NCBI GenBank assembly: GCA_018711415.1
Contig: DVIJ01000086.1
Coordinates: forward strand, 1-15,513
Reading direction: 5' to 3'
DNA from: Scatomorpha merdavium
GTDB lineage: Bacteria > Bacillota > Clostridia > Oscillospirales > Oscillospiraceae
DNA: 15,513 nucleotides
Made by a program: the position numbers and the translations under genes. The notes below the pieces were generated by a model. That model saw only the letters and a list, made by a program, of their open reading frames with translations, made no database searches and had not been told where the DNA came from. Positions 1 to 7,193 of this stretch are shown one piece after another (position 1 is the first letter of the stretch; each line of letters begins with the position of its first letter).

Positions 1-123
1 AAACGATATTATGTTATGTAAACTATGTTTCGCTCTCCATACGCTTTTCCCTTCCAAGTCCGCCCGGAAATGTGAATTTTGCCCCAAAATGATTTGATTT
101 CCATAAGTATCATTCACGAAAAT

Positions 124-156
124 GCTCTGCAAGGCCTCAAAGGCATTGCACAGAGC
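124..156. repeat. Imperfect inverted repeat upstream of the lacI-type gene
   Basis: The left arm reads GCTCT-GCAA-G-GCC and the right arm GGC-A-TTGC-AC-AGAGC around a TCAAA loop. The pairs GCTCT/AGAGC, GCAA/TTGC and GCC/GGC are interrupted by one mismatch and a 2-base bulge. On the + strand it is followed by a C-rich run, not T, so it is a poor + strand terminator. On the - strand it is followed by ATTTTCG. It lies upstream of the proposed promoter, so it would not be in the operon leader. It may be the end of a gene outside the window or have no role. The bases before it (1-123) show no convincing gene. Confidence 0.35.
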
Positions 157-193
157 CCCCGGGCGTGGTATGCTTGATTCAGCAATGAAAGCG

Positions 194-221
194 CTGTCAT
201 GCACCATGAGTTTTTTATAAG
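194..221 (+). promoter_or_regulatory. Probable sigma-A promoter of the GH30/sugar operon
   Basis: A -10 like element TATAAG (216-221) follows a -35 like element CTGTCA (194-199) with a 16-base spacer. The -35 box matches TTGACA at four of six positions. The predicted start of transcription, near 228, falls inside the palindrome at 226-243, as expected for a repressor-controlled promoter. The call rests on this geometry only. The A+T-rich sequence at 1-120 could hold another promoter. Confidence 0.5.
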
Positions 222-225
222 CCAA

Positions 226-243
226 AATGGAAACGCTTCCATT
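226..243. promoter_or_regulatory. LacI-type operator / CcpA cre-like palindrome
   Basis: The 18-base sequence AATGGAAACGCTTCCATT is palindromic apart from one base pair next to the central CG. A central CG flanked by inverted arms is the usual shape of operators bound by LacI-family proteins. Bases 227-241 also fit the CcpA cre consensus WTGNAANCGNWNNCW at every position. The site lies between the -10 box and the ribosome binding site of the regulator gene, so a bound protein should block transcription start. Autoregulation by the adjacent LacI protein and catabolite control by CcpA are both plausible; sequence alone cannot separate them. Confidence 0.75.
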
Positions 244-260
244 CGAAAGGAGGGGCGGTT

Positions 261-1247
261 ATGGCCACTTTGAGCGACGTCGCAAAGCTGGCCGGGGTGG
301 CTCCCGTAACGGTGTCCAGGGTGATAAACGAGCCCGGGGCGGTCCGTGAGGAGACGCGCGAGCGCGTCCGCAAGGCGATGGCGCAGCTCCAGTACATCCC
401 CAACATGGCCGCGCGCAATCTTGTGACCAAGCGCAGCGGCGTTATAGACATCTATCTGCCGGAGAGCATCGACCTCAGCGACCCCTTCGCGATGCATTTC
501 ATCAGCGGCATAAGCGAGGTCCTGAGCCAGCACATGTATTCCCTGCTCATTCTGCGCAACCGCGAGCACGAGCACATCTGCGACGGATACATCGTAACGG
601 GCCTGCTGCGCAACGAGATCTTCGACTTTGAGCGCTATGCGGCGGAGCGCTCCCGGCCCGTGGTGCTCTTCGGGCACACGGAGCTGCCGGGCGTAAGCTG
701 CATAGACGTGGACAACGTGGAGGGCGGCAGGATGGGTACGCGCCGGCTGACGGGGCTCGGCCACCGCGGCGTGGCCATGATAAACGTCGCGGAGAACAAG
801 GACTACACGACCGACCGCCTGGCAGGATACCAGCAGGCGCTGGAGGAGGCGGGCATCCCCTTCCGGGAGGAGCTGGTGGTCTATGCCGAAAACAGCGTGG
901 CCGGGGGCGCGGCGGCGGCAAAGTCGCTGCTGGCCCGGGGCGGGTTCAGCGCTGTATTCTGCGCAACGGACACCATGGCCGTCGGCGCGGTATCCGCCCT
1001 GGCGGAGGCCGGGCTGAGAGTGCCGCAGGACATAAGCATCGTGGGCTTCGACGGGCTGGGCTATCAGAACCTCGTTTCGCCCAGGCTGACGAGCGTACAG
1101 CAGCCCATCTTCGAGATAGGCAAAATGCTGGCCTCGGAACTGCTGGAGCGCCTCTCCGGCAGGGGCGGGAAGCTGTCCCGGCTCGTCCCGCCTGTGATGT
1201 TTGAGGGTGGATCGACGGCTCCGCCCAGCGGGGCCGTTTTGGAATAA
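261..1247 (+). CDS. LacI/GalR-family transcriptional regulator
   Basis: This 328-residue protein begins with the classic LacI DNA-binding head: a helix-turn-helix at about residues 4-26 with the PVTVSRVIN recognition helix, then the hinge helix region to about residue 58 (residues near NMAARNL). The rest is a periplasmic-binding-protein-like effector domain, with the late signatures FCATDTMAVGA and DISIVGFDG that are typical of the family. The start ATG has a good AAGGAGGGG ribosome binding site. The region just before the DGYIV strand (about residues 95-110) looks shorter than in many relatives. As the first gene of the operon, with a palindromic operator directly upstream, it most likely represses its own operon and releases DNA when the imported sugar or a breakdown product binds. 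The effector is unknown. Confidence 0.93.
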   Translation: MATLSDVAKLAGVAPVTVSRVINEPGAVREETRERVRKAMAQLQYIPNMAARNLVTKRSGVIDIYLPESIDLSDPFAMHFISGISEVLSQHMYSLLILRNREHEHICDGYIVTGLLRNEIFDFERYAAERSRPVVLFGHTELPGVSCIDVDNVEGGRMGTRRLTGLGHRGVAMINVAENKDYTTDRLAGYQQALEEAGIPFREELVVYAENSVAGGAAAAKSLLARGGFSAVFCATDTMAVGAVSALAEAGLRVPQDISIVGFDGLGYQNLVSPRLTSVQQPIFEIGKMLASELLERLSGRGGKLSRLVPPVMFEGGSTAPPSGAVLE

Positions 1248-1280
1248 CGATACATCTTGAATTAAACTGGAGGTACAAAA

Positions 1281-2600
1281 ATGAAAAGGACACTTGCACT
1301 GCTCATCGCGCTGCTGCTCTGCCTGTCGTTGGCAGCCTGCGGTCAGCCGGCCGCCGTGACCAGCGAGCCCCCCGCGCAGACCGACGCCCCAGCCCCGACC
1401 GAGTCCGGCGGCGAGGACGACATGCCCGAAACGCTCTCCGGCACTCTGGAGATCTGGTCCTCCGGCGAGGAGCTGGGCCGCTTTGTCGAGGGCTTCAACG
1501 CCATCTACCCGGACGTCACAGTGAACATCACCGTAGTCCCGAACGCGGACTTCATCGCCAAGCTGACGCCGGCGCTCGCCGCGGGCGAGGACGTTCCGGA
1601 CATCTTCACCGGCGAGTCCGACTACGTCAAGTACCTGGTCGAGTCCGGCTTCTGGGCCGACCTGGAAGCGGAGCCCTTCAACGCCGACACCTCCGACGTC
1701 TGGGACTATGTGAAATCCGTCGGCACGGATGAGTCCGGCGTGCTGCGCGCCCTCAGCTGGCAGGCCAGCCCCGGCTGCATCATGTACAGGCGCGACATGG
1801 CCCTCGAGGTCCTGGGCACCGACGACCCCGCGGAGGTCTCGGCCATGCTCACCAGCAACGAGGCAATGCTCGAGGTCGCGGCCAAGCTGAAGGAGCAGGG
1901 CATCAAGATGTTCGCCAGCTGGCAGGACATCTGGAACATGCAGTTCTCCAACCGTGAAAATCCCTGGGTGGTTGACGACAAGCTGATGCTGGACGACTCC
2001 GTTCTCAGCTTCATGGACATGGCCAAGACCATCACCGACAACGGCTATGACCTCGGCGTAGACCCCTGGGCGCCCGAGTGGAGCGCCGCAGTCGAGAGCA
2101 CGGACACCTTCTGCTACGTGCTGCCCTCCTGGGGCTATCAGTTCGTCGTGAAGCCCGCAGCCGACACGACCATTGGCCAGTGGGCGCTCTGCGAGGGTCC
2201 CGTGCCTTACGTCAAGGGCGGCACCTGGCTCGGCATCTACAAGGACAGCCCCAACCAGGACCTTGCCTGGGCCTTCCTCCAGTATTGCTGCCTCAACAGC
2301 GAGGCCCAGCAGAGCTACGCCGCCAAGTACGGCGAATACGTCTCCCTCAAGTCCGCGGACGAAGCGCTCGCCGCCGGTGAGGGCGAGGAAGTCCTCGCCG
2401 GGCAGAACCCCTTCGCCTTCTACAACGAGCAGATGGCCAAGCTCCCGGACGACCTTATGACCGCCTACGACGGGACCATCAACACGGCCTTCCTGGCCGC
2501 CACGAAGTCCTACGCCACGGGCGTCATGACAAAGGATGAGGCGATAGCCCAGTTCAAGGCCGACGTGGCCAACGCATATCCCGAGCTTGTGATAGAATAA
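1281..2600 (+). CDS. Sugar ABC transporter substrate-binding lipoprotein (family 1)
   Basis: A 439-residue extracytoplasmic solute-binding protein. It starts with a lipoprotein signal peptide: MKR, a hydrophobic stretch at about residues 5-18, and the lipobox LAAC with the lipidated Cys at residue 20. A Pro/Thr/Glu-rich linker to about residue 50 follows. The mature part has the usual family 1 opening (GTLEIWSSGEELGRFVEGFN, then DVPDIF) and the C-terminal pattern of carbohydrate-binding members. It would capture the sugar outside the membrane and hand it to the two permeases encoded next. The start is set by GGAGGT at 1269-1274. Only 33 bases separate it from the regulator gene, so co-transcription is likely. 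The sugar cannot be read from the sequence; the GH30 genes suggest a beta-linked oligosaccharide or glycoside. Confidence 0.92.
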   Translation: MKRTLALLIALLLCLSLAACGQPAAVTSEPPAQTDAPAPTESGGEDDMPETLSGTLEIWSSGEELGRFVEGFNAIYPDVTVNITVVPNADFIAKLTPALAAGEDVPDIFTGESDYVKYLVESGFWADLEAEPFNADTSDVWDYVKSVGTDESGVLRALSWQASPGCIMYRRDMALEVLGTDDPAEVSAMLTSNEAMLEVAAKLKEQGIKMFASWQDIWNMQFSNRENPWVVDDKLMLDDSVLSFMDMAKTITDNGYDLGVDPWAPEWSAAVESTDTFCYVLPSWGYQFVVKPAADTTIGQWALCEGPVPYVKGGTWLGIYKDSPNQDLAWAFLQYCCLNSEAQQSYAAKYGEYVSLKSADEALAAGEGEEVLAGQNPFAFYNEQMAKLPDDLMTAYDGTINTAFLAATKSYATGVMTKDEAIAQFKADVANAYPELVIE

Positions 2601-2612
2601 CAACAGCGCTCC

Positions 2613-2645
2613 GGGCCGGCGGGCAGCTCACCCGCCGGCCCTTTT
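2613..2645 (+). terminator. Intercistronic GC-rich stem-loop (attenuator or mRNA-stabilising hairpin)
   Basis: A perfect 11-base-pair stem (GGGCCGGCGGG at 2613-2623, CCCGCCGGCCC at 2631-2641) closes a 7-base loop and is followed by TTTT then CGC. It sits 12 bases after the stop of the binding-protein gene and just before the permease ribosome binding site (AGGGAGGTGAG). The T tract is short, so partial termination is expected. Such hairpins commonly protect the binding-protein message and keep the binding protein in excess over the membrane parts; that role is inferred here. Confidence 0.8.
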
Positions 2646-2663
2646 CGCAAGGGAGGTGAGCAA

Positions 2664-3578
2664 ATGGGGAACAGGGGCAAAAAACGTTCAAGGCTGGACA
2701 GGGGCAACTACGGCTACCTCTTCGTCGCCCCCTTTTTCCTCGTCTTTCTGGTATTCGGCCTGTATCCCATCGTATACACCGTCTACCTCAGCTTTCAAAA
2801 GTGGGACGGGCTCGGTCCCATCAGCTACCTTGGTCTCAAGAATTTCACGCGGCTTTTGGGCGATGAGGTATTCTATCTCTCGGTCTGGAACTCCTTCCGC
2901 ATCTGGCTGTGCAACTTCATCCCGCAGATGGCTGCGGCGCTGCTGCTGGCCTTCATCTTCACCTTCAACCGGGTCCGGGGCATGAAATTCTTCCGCGCGG
3001 CATATTACCTGCCGAACCTCGTGACGGCGGCCTCCGTCGGCCTGCTCTTCAACCTGCTCTTCAACGGCAACAAGTCCGCCGTGAACTATATCCTCACCGC
3101 CCTGAACATTCCCGGTGCGCCCTTCGACTTTTTTAACAGCGAGAGTGTGACCTCCGCGATGGTCTCCTATATCCAGTGGTGGATGTGGTTCGGCTACACG
3201 ACGGTCATAATCATGGCCGGCGTCACGACCGTGGATTCCCAGGTCTACGACGCCGCTCTGGTGGACGGCGCGACGAAGTTCCAGACCTACACGCGCGTCA
3301 CGCTGCCGCTCATAAGGCCCACGCTCATCTACATGACCATCACCTCCATCATCGGAGGTATGCAGCTCTTCGATGTCCCCTCCACGCTGACAAATATGCA
3401 GGGAGATCCGCGCAAGGCCATACTGACGACCTCGATGTATCTCTATAACCAGGGCTTCAAAAACCACAACTACGGCTACGCCTCGGCAGTCTCAGTGGGG
3501 CTTTTCATCATCATCGCCATACTCAGCTTCTTCGCGCTGAGGGCCATGAGGAAGAGGGGTGACATCTATAATGACTAG
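2664..3578 (+). CDS. Sugar ABC transporter permease, MalF/UgpA type
   Basis: A 304-residue integral membrane protein with about six hydrophobic segments, the first at roughly residues 17-42. A binding-protein-dependent permease EAA loop is visible at about residues 195-216 (YDAALVDGATKF through TLPL), the contact site for the ATPase. The length is usual for this subfamily. The start is supported by an AGGGAGGTGAG ribosome binding site at 2650-2660. Its stop codon overlaps the start of the next gene in ATGACTAG, which suggests coupled translation of the two permeases. It forms the membrane channel of the operon's importer together with the next protein. No ATPase gene lies in the operon, so a shared MsmX/UgpC-type ATPase encoded elsewhere is expected. 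Confidence 0.93.
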   Translation: MGNRGKKRSRLDRGNYGYLFVAPFFLVFLVFGLYPIVYTVYLSFQKWDGLGPISYLGLKNFTRLLGDEVFYLSVWNSFRIWLCNFIPQMAAALLLAFIFTFNRVRGMKFFRAAYYLPNLVTAASVGLLFNLLFNGNKSAVNYILTALNIPGAPFDFFNSESVTSAMVSYIQWWMWFGYTTVIIMAGVTTVDSQVYDAALVDGATKFQTYTRVTLPLIRPTLIYMTITSIIGGMQLFDVPSTLTNMQGDPRKAILTTSMYLYNQGFKNHNYGYASAVSVGLFIIIAILSFFALRAMRKRGDIYND

Positions 3579-4398
3579 GCCTCGGAACAGGGCTTATTCC
3601 GTCCTGATGTACGCCTTCCTCATCTTTCTGCTGCTGCTTTCCATCGTGCCGTTCTACCTAGTCCTCGTGAACGCGACGCATTCCAGCTTTGATATCGTCA
3701 CGCAGCTGAACCTTCTTCCTGGCTCCGCCACCGGCGAAAACTACGCCACGATGCAGTCTCACCTGAACATCTGGCGCGGCTTTGCAAACAGCCTCATCAT
3801 CGCCCTGCCCTACACGCTGCTGACGGGCTACTTCGGCGCCTTCGCGGCCTACGGCTTTGCCAAGTTCCGCTTCCGGGGCAGGGGCTTCCTCTACGGCGTC
3901 GTGCTCGCCTCGATGATGATACCCTCCCAGGTCAGCATGATCGGCTTCTATCAGCTCAACCTCAAGCTTCACCTGCTCAACTCCTACCTGCCCTTCATCA
4001 TACCCGGCGTCGCCAACGCCACGACCGTGTTCTTCATGCGCGGCATCATAGCCCAGAGCATACCGGACTCCATCATCGAGTCCGCCAGGATAGAGGGCTG
4101 CTCGGAGCTCGGCATCTTCAACCGCATCGTCCTGCCCTGCGTCACGCCCGGCGTCGTGACGATGTGCATCTTCAACTTCGTGGCCTGCTGGAACAACTAC
4201 ATGGGGCCGCTCATCATCATGACGGACGACGATATGTATACCCTGCCCGTCATGATCTCCGCGATAAAGGGCCTTTACCTGACGAACTATGGGGCCATGT
4301 ACCTGGCCATAGCCATCTCCGTCGTGCCGATAATCGTGGTGTTCTGCTTTCTTTCGCGCTATATCATCAACGGCCTCACCGCCGGTTCGGACAAATAG
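3571..4398 (+). CDS. Sugar ABC transporter permease, MalG/UgpE type
   Basis: The second permease subunit, 275 residues with about six membrane segments, the first at about residues 13-33. Its EAA loop lies at about residues 168-189 (IIESARIEGCSELGIFNRIV then LP), and the C-terminus ends shortly after the last membrane segment, as usual for MalG-like proteins. I chose the ATG at 3571 rather than the in-frame GTG at 3559 because GAGGGGTG at 3554-3561 is well placed for the ATG and would overlap the GTG. The start overlaps the preceding stop by 8 bases. It pairs with the upstream permease. Confidence 0.92.
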   Translation: MTRPRNRAYSVLMYAFLIFLLLLSIVPFYLVLVNATHSSFDIVTQLNLLPGSATGENYATMQSHLNIWRGFANSLIIALPYTLLTGYFGAFAAYGFAKFRFRGRGFLYGVVLASMMIPSQVSMIGFYQLNLKLHLLNSYLPFIIPGVANATTVFFMRGIIAQSIPDSIIESARIEGCSELGIFNRIVLPCVTPGVVTMCIFNFVACWNNYMGPLIIMTDDDMYTLPVMISAIKGLYLTNYGAMYLAIAISVVPIIVVFCFLSRYIINGLTAGSDK

Positions 4399-4409
4399 GA
4401 GGGATATCT

Positions 4410-5765
4410 GTGGAAATCAAGGAATGGCGCTGGTCAGGCGAGCGCGCACAGTGGACAGAGGGCCGCGGCGCTGCTTCGGCTCCGGCGGACGCCGTCCTCA
4501 GGCCGGACGGACGCGAATATCAGCAGATGCTGGGCTTCGGCGGCTGCTTCAACGAGCTGGGCTGGCGGGCGCTCTCGCGCCTGGGCGAGGAGGAGCGCGA
4601 TGCGGTCCTTTCAGAGCTTTTCGGCCCCGGCGGCTGCCGCTTCGGTCTCTGTCGCCTGCCCATCGGCGCGAACGACTACTCCTTCGACTGGTACAGCCTG
4701 GACGAAGTCCCCGGCGACTATGAGCTAAAGAACTTCTCCATAGAGCGCGACAGGCTCGCGCTCATACCCTATGTTAAGAGCGCCCTGGCACTCGCGCCGG
4801 AGCTGCGCCTCTTCGCCTCGCCCTGGTCCCCGCCGACCTGGATGAAGGACCCTCCCGTTTACAACTGGGGCAAGCTCATAAAGACGCCCGAGAACCTGGG
4901 CGCCTACGCGCGCTACCTGCTCCGTTTCGTCTCCGCCTACGCGGAGGAGGGCATACACATAGACCAGCTCCACGTCCAGAACGAACCTGTAGCCAATCAG
5001 AAGTTCCCCTCCTGTATGTGGACGGGCGACGAACTGCGCGACTTCATCCGCGACTACCTCGGCCCCGAGCTGGAGCGCTCCGGCCTGGACACCGAGCTCT
5101 GGCTCGGCACCATAAACGCCCCGGGATGCGACTACAACAGGCTCATCTTCGATAAATGGGCCACGGAGGACTACGACTACTTCGCCAACACCGTCCTGAG
5201 CGACTCGGAGGCCCGCAGGTATATCAGCGGCGTCAGCTACCAGTGGGGCGGGAAGATCGCCATCCAGCGCACCTTCGAGAGCTGGTGGCCGGAGCTGAGG
5301 CTCATGCAGTCCGAAAACGAGTGCGGCTTCGGAGACAACAGCTGGGAATACGCCTTCTATGTCTGGACGATGCTCAAGCACTACATCTCCAACGGCGCGG
5401 AGAGCTATATGTACTGGAACATGGTCCTGGAGCCGGAGGGCCGCAGCAGCTGGGGAGACCCGCAGAACGCCCTCGTGACCGTCCTGCCGGAGAGCGGCCG
5501 CGCTCAGTACAATCCGGACTTCTATGTGATGAAGCACTTTTCCTCCGCCGTGGAGCGCGGTGCGGTGCGCCTTGGCGCCGCCGGCAGCTTTGCCGGCGAC
5601 GCGCTGCTCTTCCGCAACCCGGACGGCAGCCTGACGGCGGAACTCTTCAATCCCTTCGAGCGCGTTTTTAACGTCCGCCTGGAGCTGGATGGCGAGGAGC
5701 TGACCCTCCCGCTAGAACCCAGGTCCGTCAACAGCCTGATAATCGGGCGGAAACGGCAGGTGTAA
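4410..5765 (+). CDS. Glycoside hydrolase family 30 enzyme (first of two), cytoplasmic
   Basis: The 451-residue protein shows the GH30 (clan GH-A) layout: an N-terminal FGGCFNELGW motif, LPIGANDYSFDWY, ASPWSPPTWMK, a (beta/alpha)8 barrel, then a short C-terminal beta-sandwich. The probable acid/base is Glu192 in HVQNEP and the nucleophile Glu302 in MQSENECG, which matches the retaining mechanism of the family. There is no signal peptide, so it should work in the cytoplasm on imported sugar. The reading frame stays open upstream, but the start is best set at the GTG at 4410, with AGGAGGG at 4397-4403 overlapping the preceding stop codon. Family members act on glucosides, beta-1,6-glucan, xylan, galactan, xylosides or fucosides. 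I cannot assign the subfamily by eye. Confidence 0.9.
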   Translation: MEIKEWRWSGERAQWTEGRGAASAPADAVLRPDGREYQQMLGFGGCFNELGWRALSRLGEEERDAVLSELFGPGGCRFGLCRLPIGANDYSFDWYSLDEVPGDYELKNFSIERDRLALIPYVKSALALAPELRLFASPWSPPTWMKDPPVYNWGKLIKTPENLGAYARYLLRFVSAYAEEGIHIDQLHVQNEPVANQKFPSCMWTGDELRDFIRDYLGPELERSGLDTELWLGTINAPGCDYNRLIFDKWATEDYDYFANTVLSDSEARRYISGVSYQWGGKIAIQRTFESWWPELRLMQSENECGFGDNSWEYAFYVWTMLKHYISNGAESYMYWNMVLEPEGRSSWGDPQNALVTVLPESGRAQYNPDFYVMKHFSSAVERGAVRLGAAGSFAGDALLFRNPDGSLTAELFNPFERVFNVRLELDGEELTLPLEPRSVNSLIIGRKRQV

Positions 5766-5767
5766 CG

Positions 5768-7114
5768 ATGTCGGCAGAGATATACAGCACGCTGTTCGAG
5801 AGCGGCGCCGCGCGCCGAGTGAAGCGGACGGCAAACCTTCAGCCGGACCCGGACGGCCGCGAGCTGGAGGTCGTGAACCTCTATCCGGAGGTGAAATACC
5901 AGAGCGTGGACGGCTTCGGCGGAGCCATAACCGCCGCCGTGGGCGACACTCTCTCCCGGATGCCCGCCGGCACGGCGGAGGAGATAATGGAGGCCTATTT
6001 CGGCCCCTCCGGCATAGGCTACCGCGGCATCAGGACCCATCTGGACAGCTGCGACTTTTCATCGAAGAGCTACGAGGCCGCGTGCAGCGCGCCCGGCGGC
6101 GAGCTCCGTGACTTCTCCATTGCCGAGGACAGGCGGAGGATCATCCCGTATATCCGGCTTGCCTACAGGGCCGCAGGTACGGAGCTGCCCGTCATGCTTA
6201 CGCCCTGGTCGCCCCCGGCATTTATGAAAACCAACTCCTGCCGCTGCCACGGCGGAAGGCTGCGCCGGGAATATTACGAGCTCTGGGCCGAATACATCTG
6301 CCGCTATGTCCTGGCCTACATGGACGAAGGTATAAACGTCCGCGCGATAAGCGTCCAGAACGAGCCCAACGCCATCCAGACCTGGGAGAGCTGCCTCTAC
6401 AGCGCGCAGGAGGAGCGGGATTTCCTGCGCTGTCTGCTCCCCGCGCTGGACCGCTCCGGCCTGGGCGGCCTGGACGTTTACATCTGGGACCACAACAAGG
6501 AACGCATCTTCGAGCGCGCCTGCGCCTCATTGGACGAGGAGATCAGAACCCGCGTCAAGGGCCTGGCTTTCCACTGGTATTCAGGAGACCACTTCGAGGC
6601 GCTCAGCCTGGTCCGGGAGCTCTTTCCGGAGAAAAAATTGCTGTTTTCAGAGGGCTGCATAGAGTTCAGCCGTCACAGCGGTGAACAGCTCAGCAGCGCC
6701 CAGATGTACGCCCATGACATGATAGGCGATTTCAACCACGGCATGAACACCTTCATAGACTGGAACATCGCCCTGGACGAGCGCGGCGGTCCGAATCACG
6801 CCGAAAACTTCTGCGCCGCCCCCGTCATGTGCGACACCGCCTCCGGCCGGACAGAGTACCGCCTCAGTTTCGACTACATCGGGCATTTCAGCTCGCACAT
6901 CAGGCCCGGCGCGCGGAGGATCGCCGTTACCCGCTACACAGGCAAGCTGGAGGTGTGCGCCTTCGAGAACCCCGGCGGGGACCTCGCCGCCGTCGTCCTG
7001 AACCGCAGCTCCGCTGCGCTCGACGCATATCTGAGACTCGGCGGCAGGCTGCTGCAGCTCAGCGCCCCGCCCGGAAGCATACACACCGTCCTCATCCCCG
7101 CGTGTGACAGGTGA
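5768..7114 (+). CDS. Glycoside hydrolase family 30 enzyme (second of two), cytoplasmic
   Basis: A 448-residue GH30 protein that starts 2 bases after the first one stops, so the two are probably translated together. Motifs in order: VDGFGGAITAA, RTHLDSCDFS, LTPWSPPAFMK, SVQNEP with the acid/base Glu199, GLAFHWYSGDHF, and FSEGCIEF with the nucleophile Glu295. A C-terminal beta-sandwich contains CAFENPGGDLAAVVLNRS. There is no signal peptide. It differs clearly from its neighbour around the active site: the two catalytic Glu are 96 residues apart here against 110 in the first enzyme, and the barrel carries HWYSGDHF where the first has YQWGGK. It is therefore an old paralogue rather than a recent duplicate, and the pair may split different linkages or chain ends of one substrate. 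Confidence 0.9.
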   Translation: MSAEIYSTLFESGAARRVKRTANLQPDPDGRELEVVNLYPEVKYQSVDGFGGAITAAVGDTLSRMPAGTAEEIMEAYFGPSGIGYRGIRTHLDSCDFSSKSYEAACSAPGGELRDFSIAEDRRRIIPYIRLAYRAAGTELPVMLTPWSPPAFMKTNSCRCHGGRLRREYYELWAEYICRYVLAYMDEGINVRAISVQNEPNAIQTWESCLYSAQEERDFLRCLLPALDRSGLGGLDVYIWDHNKERIFERACASLDEEIRTRVKGLAFHWYSGDHFEALSLVRELFPEKKLLFSEGCIEFSRHSGEQLSSAQMYAHDMIGDFNHGMNTFIDWNIALDERGGPNHAENFCAAPVMCDTASGRTEYRLSFDYIGHFSSHIRPGARRIAVTRYTGKLEVCAFENPGGDLAAVVLNRSSAALDAYLRLGGRLLQLSAPPGSIHTVLIPACDR

Positions 7115-7132
7115 CATACCAACCAAGACAAA

Positions 7133-7171
7133 ATACCCCCTGTGCGGGCTCCAAGCCCACACGGGGGGTAT
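7133..7171. terminator. Bidirectional terminator between the GH30 operon and the NlpC operon
   Basis: An 18-base arm beginning ATACCCCC (7133-7150) pairs with an 18-base arm ending GGGGGGTAT (7154-7171), with one T·G wobble and one C·A mismatch on the + strand, around a 3-base loop. On the - strand the stem is followed by TTTTGTCTT, a usable terminator tail. On the + strand the downstream T run is weak. It lies in the 79-base gap between convergent genes and probably ends both transcripts. Confidence 0.75.
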
Positions 7172-7193
7172 ACTCATATCCATAGAGTTTTAC

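Noticed and set aside
114..2603. Very long open frame on the - strand (829 codons)
   Set aside because: It lies opposite two clear genes (LacI regulator and sugar-binding lipoprotein), shows no recognisable domain, and is what GC-rich codon bias produces in the antisense frame.
3559..3570. GTG at 3559 as start of the second permease
   Set aside because: The GAGGGGTG ribosome binding site would overlap this codon; it is correctly spaced for the ATG at 3571.
4164..4409. Upstream extension of the first GH30 reading frame
   Set aside because: The extra codons overlap the permease gene, give no recognisable sequence, and lack a ribosome binding site, while the GTG at 4410 has an excellent AGGAGGG.
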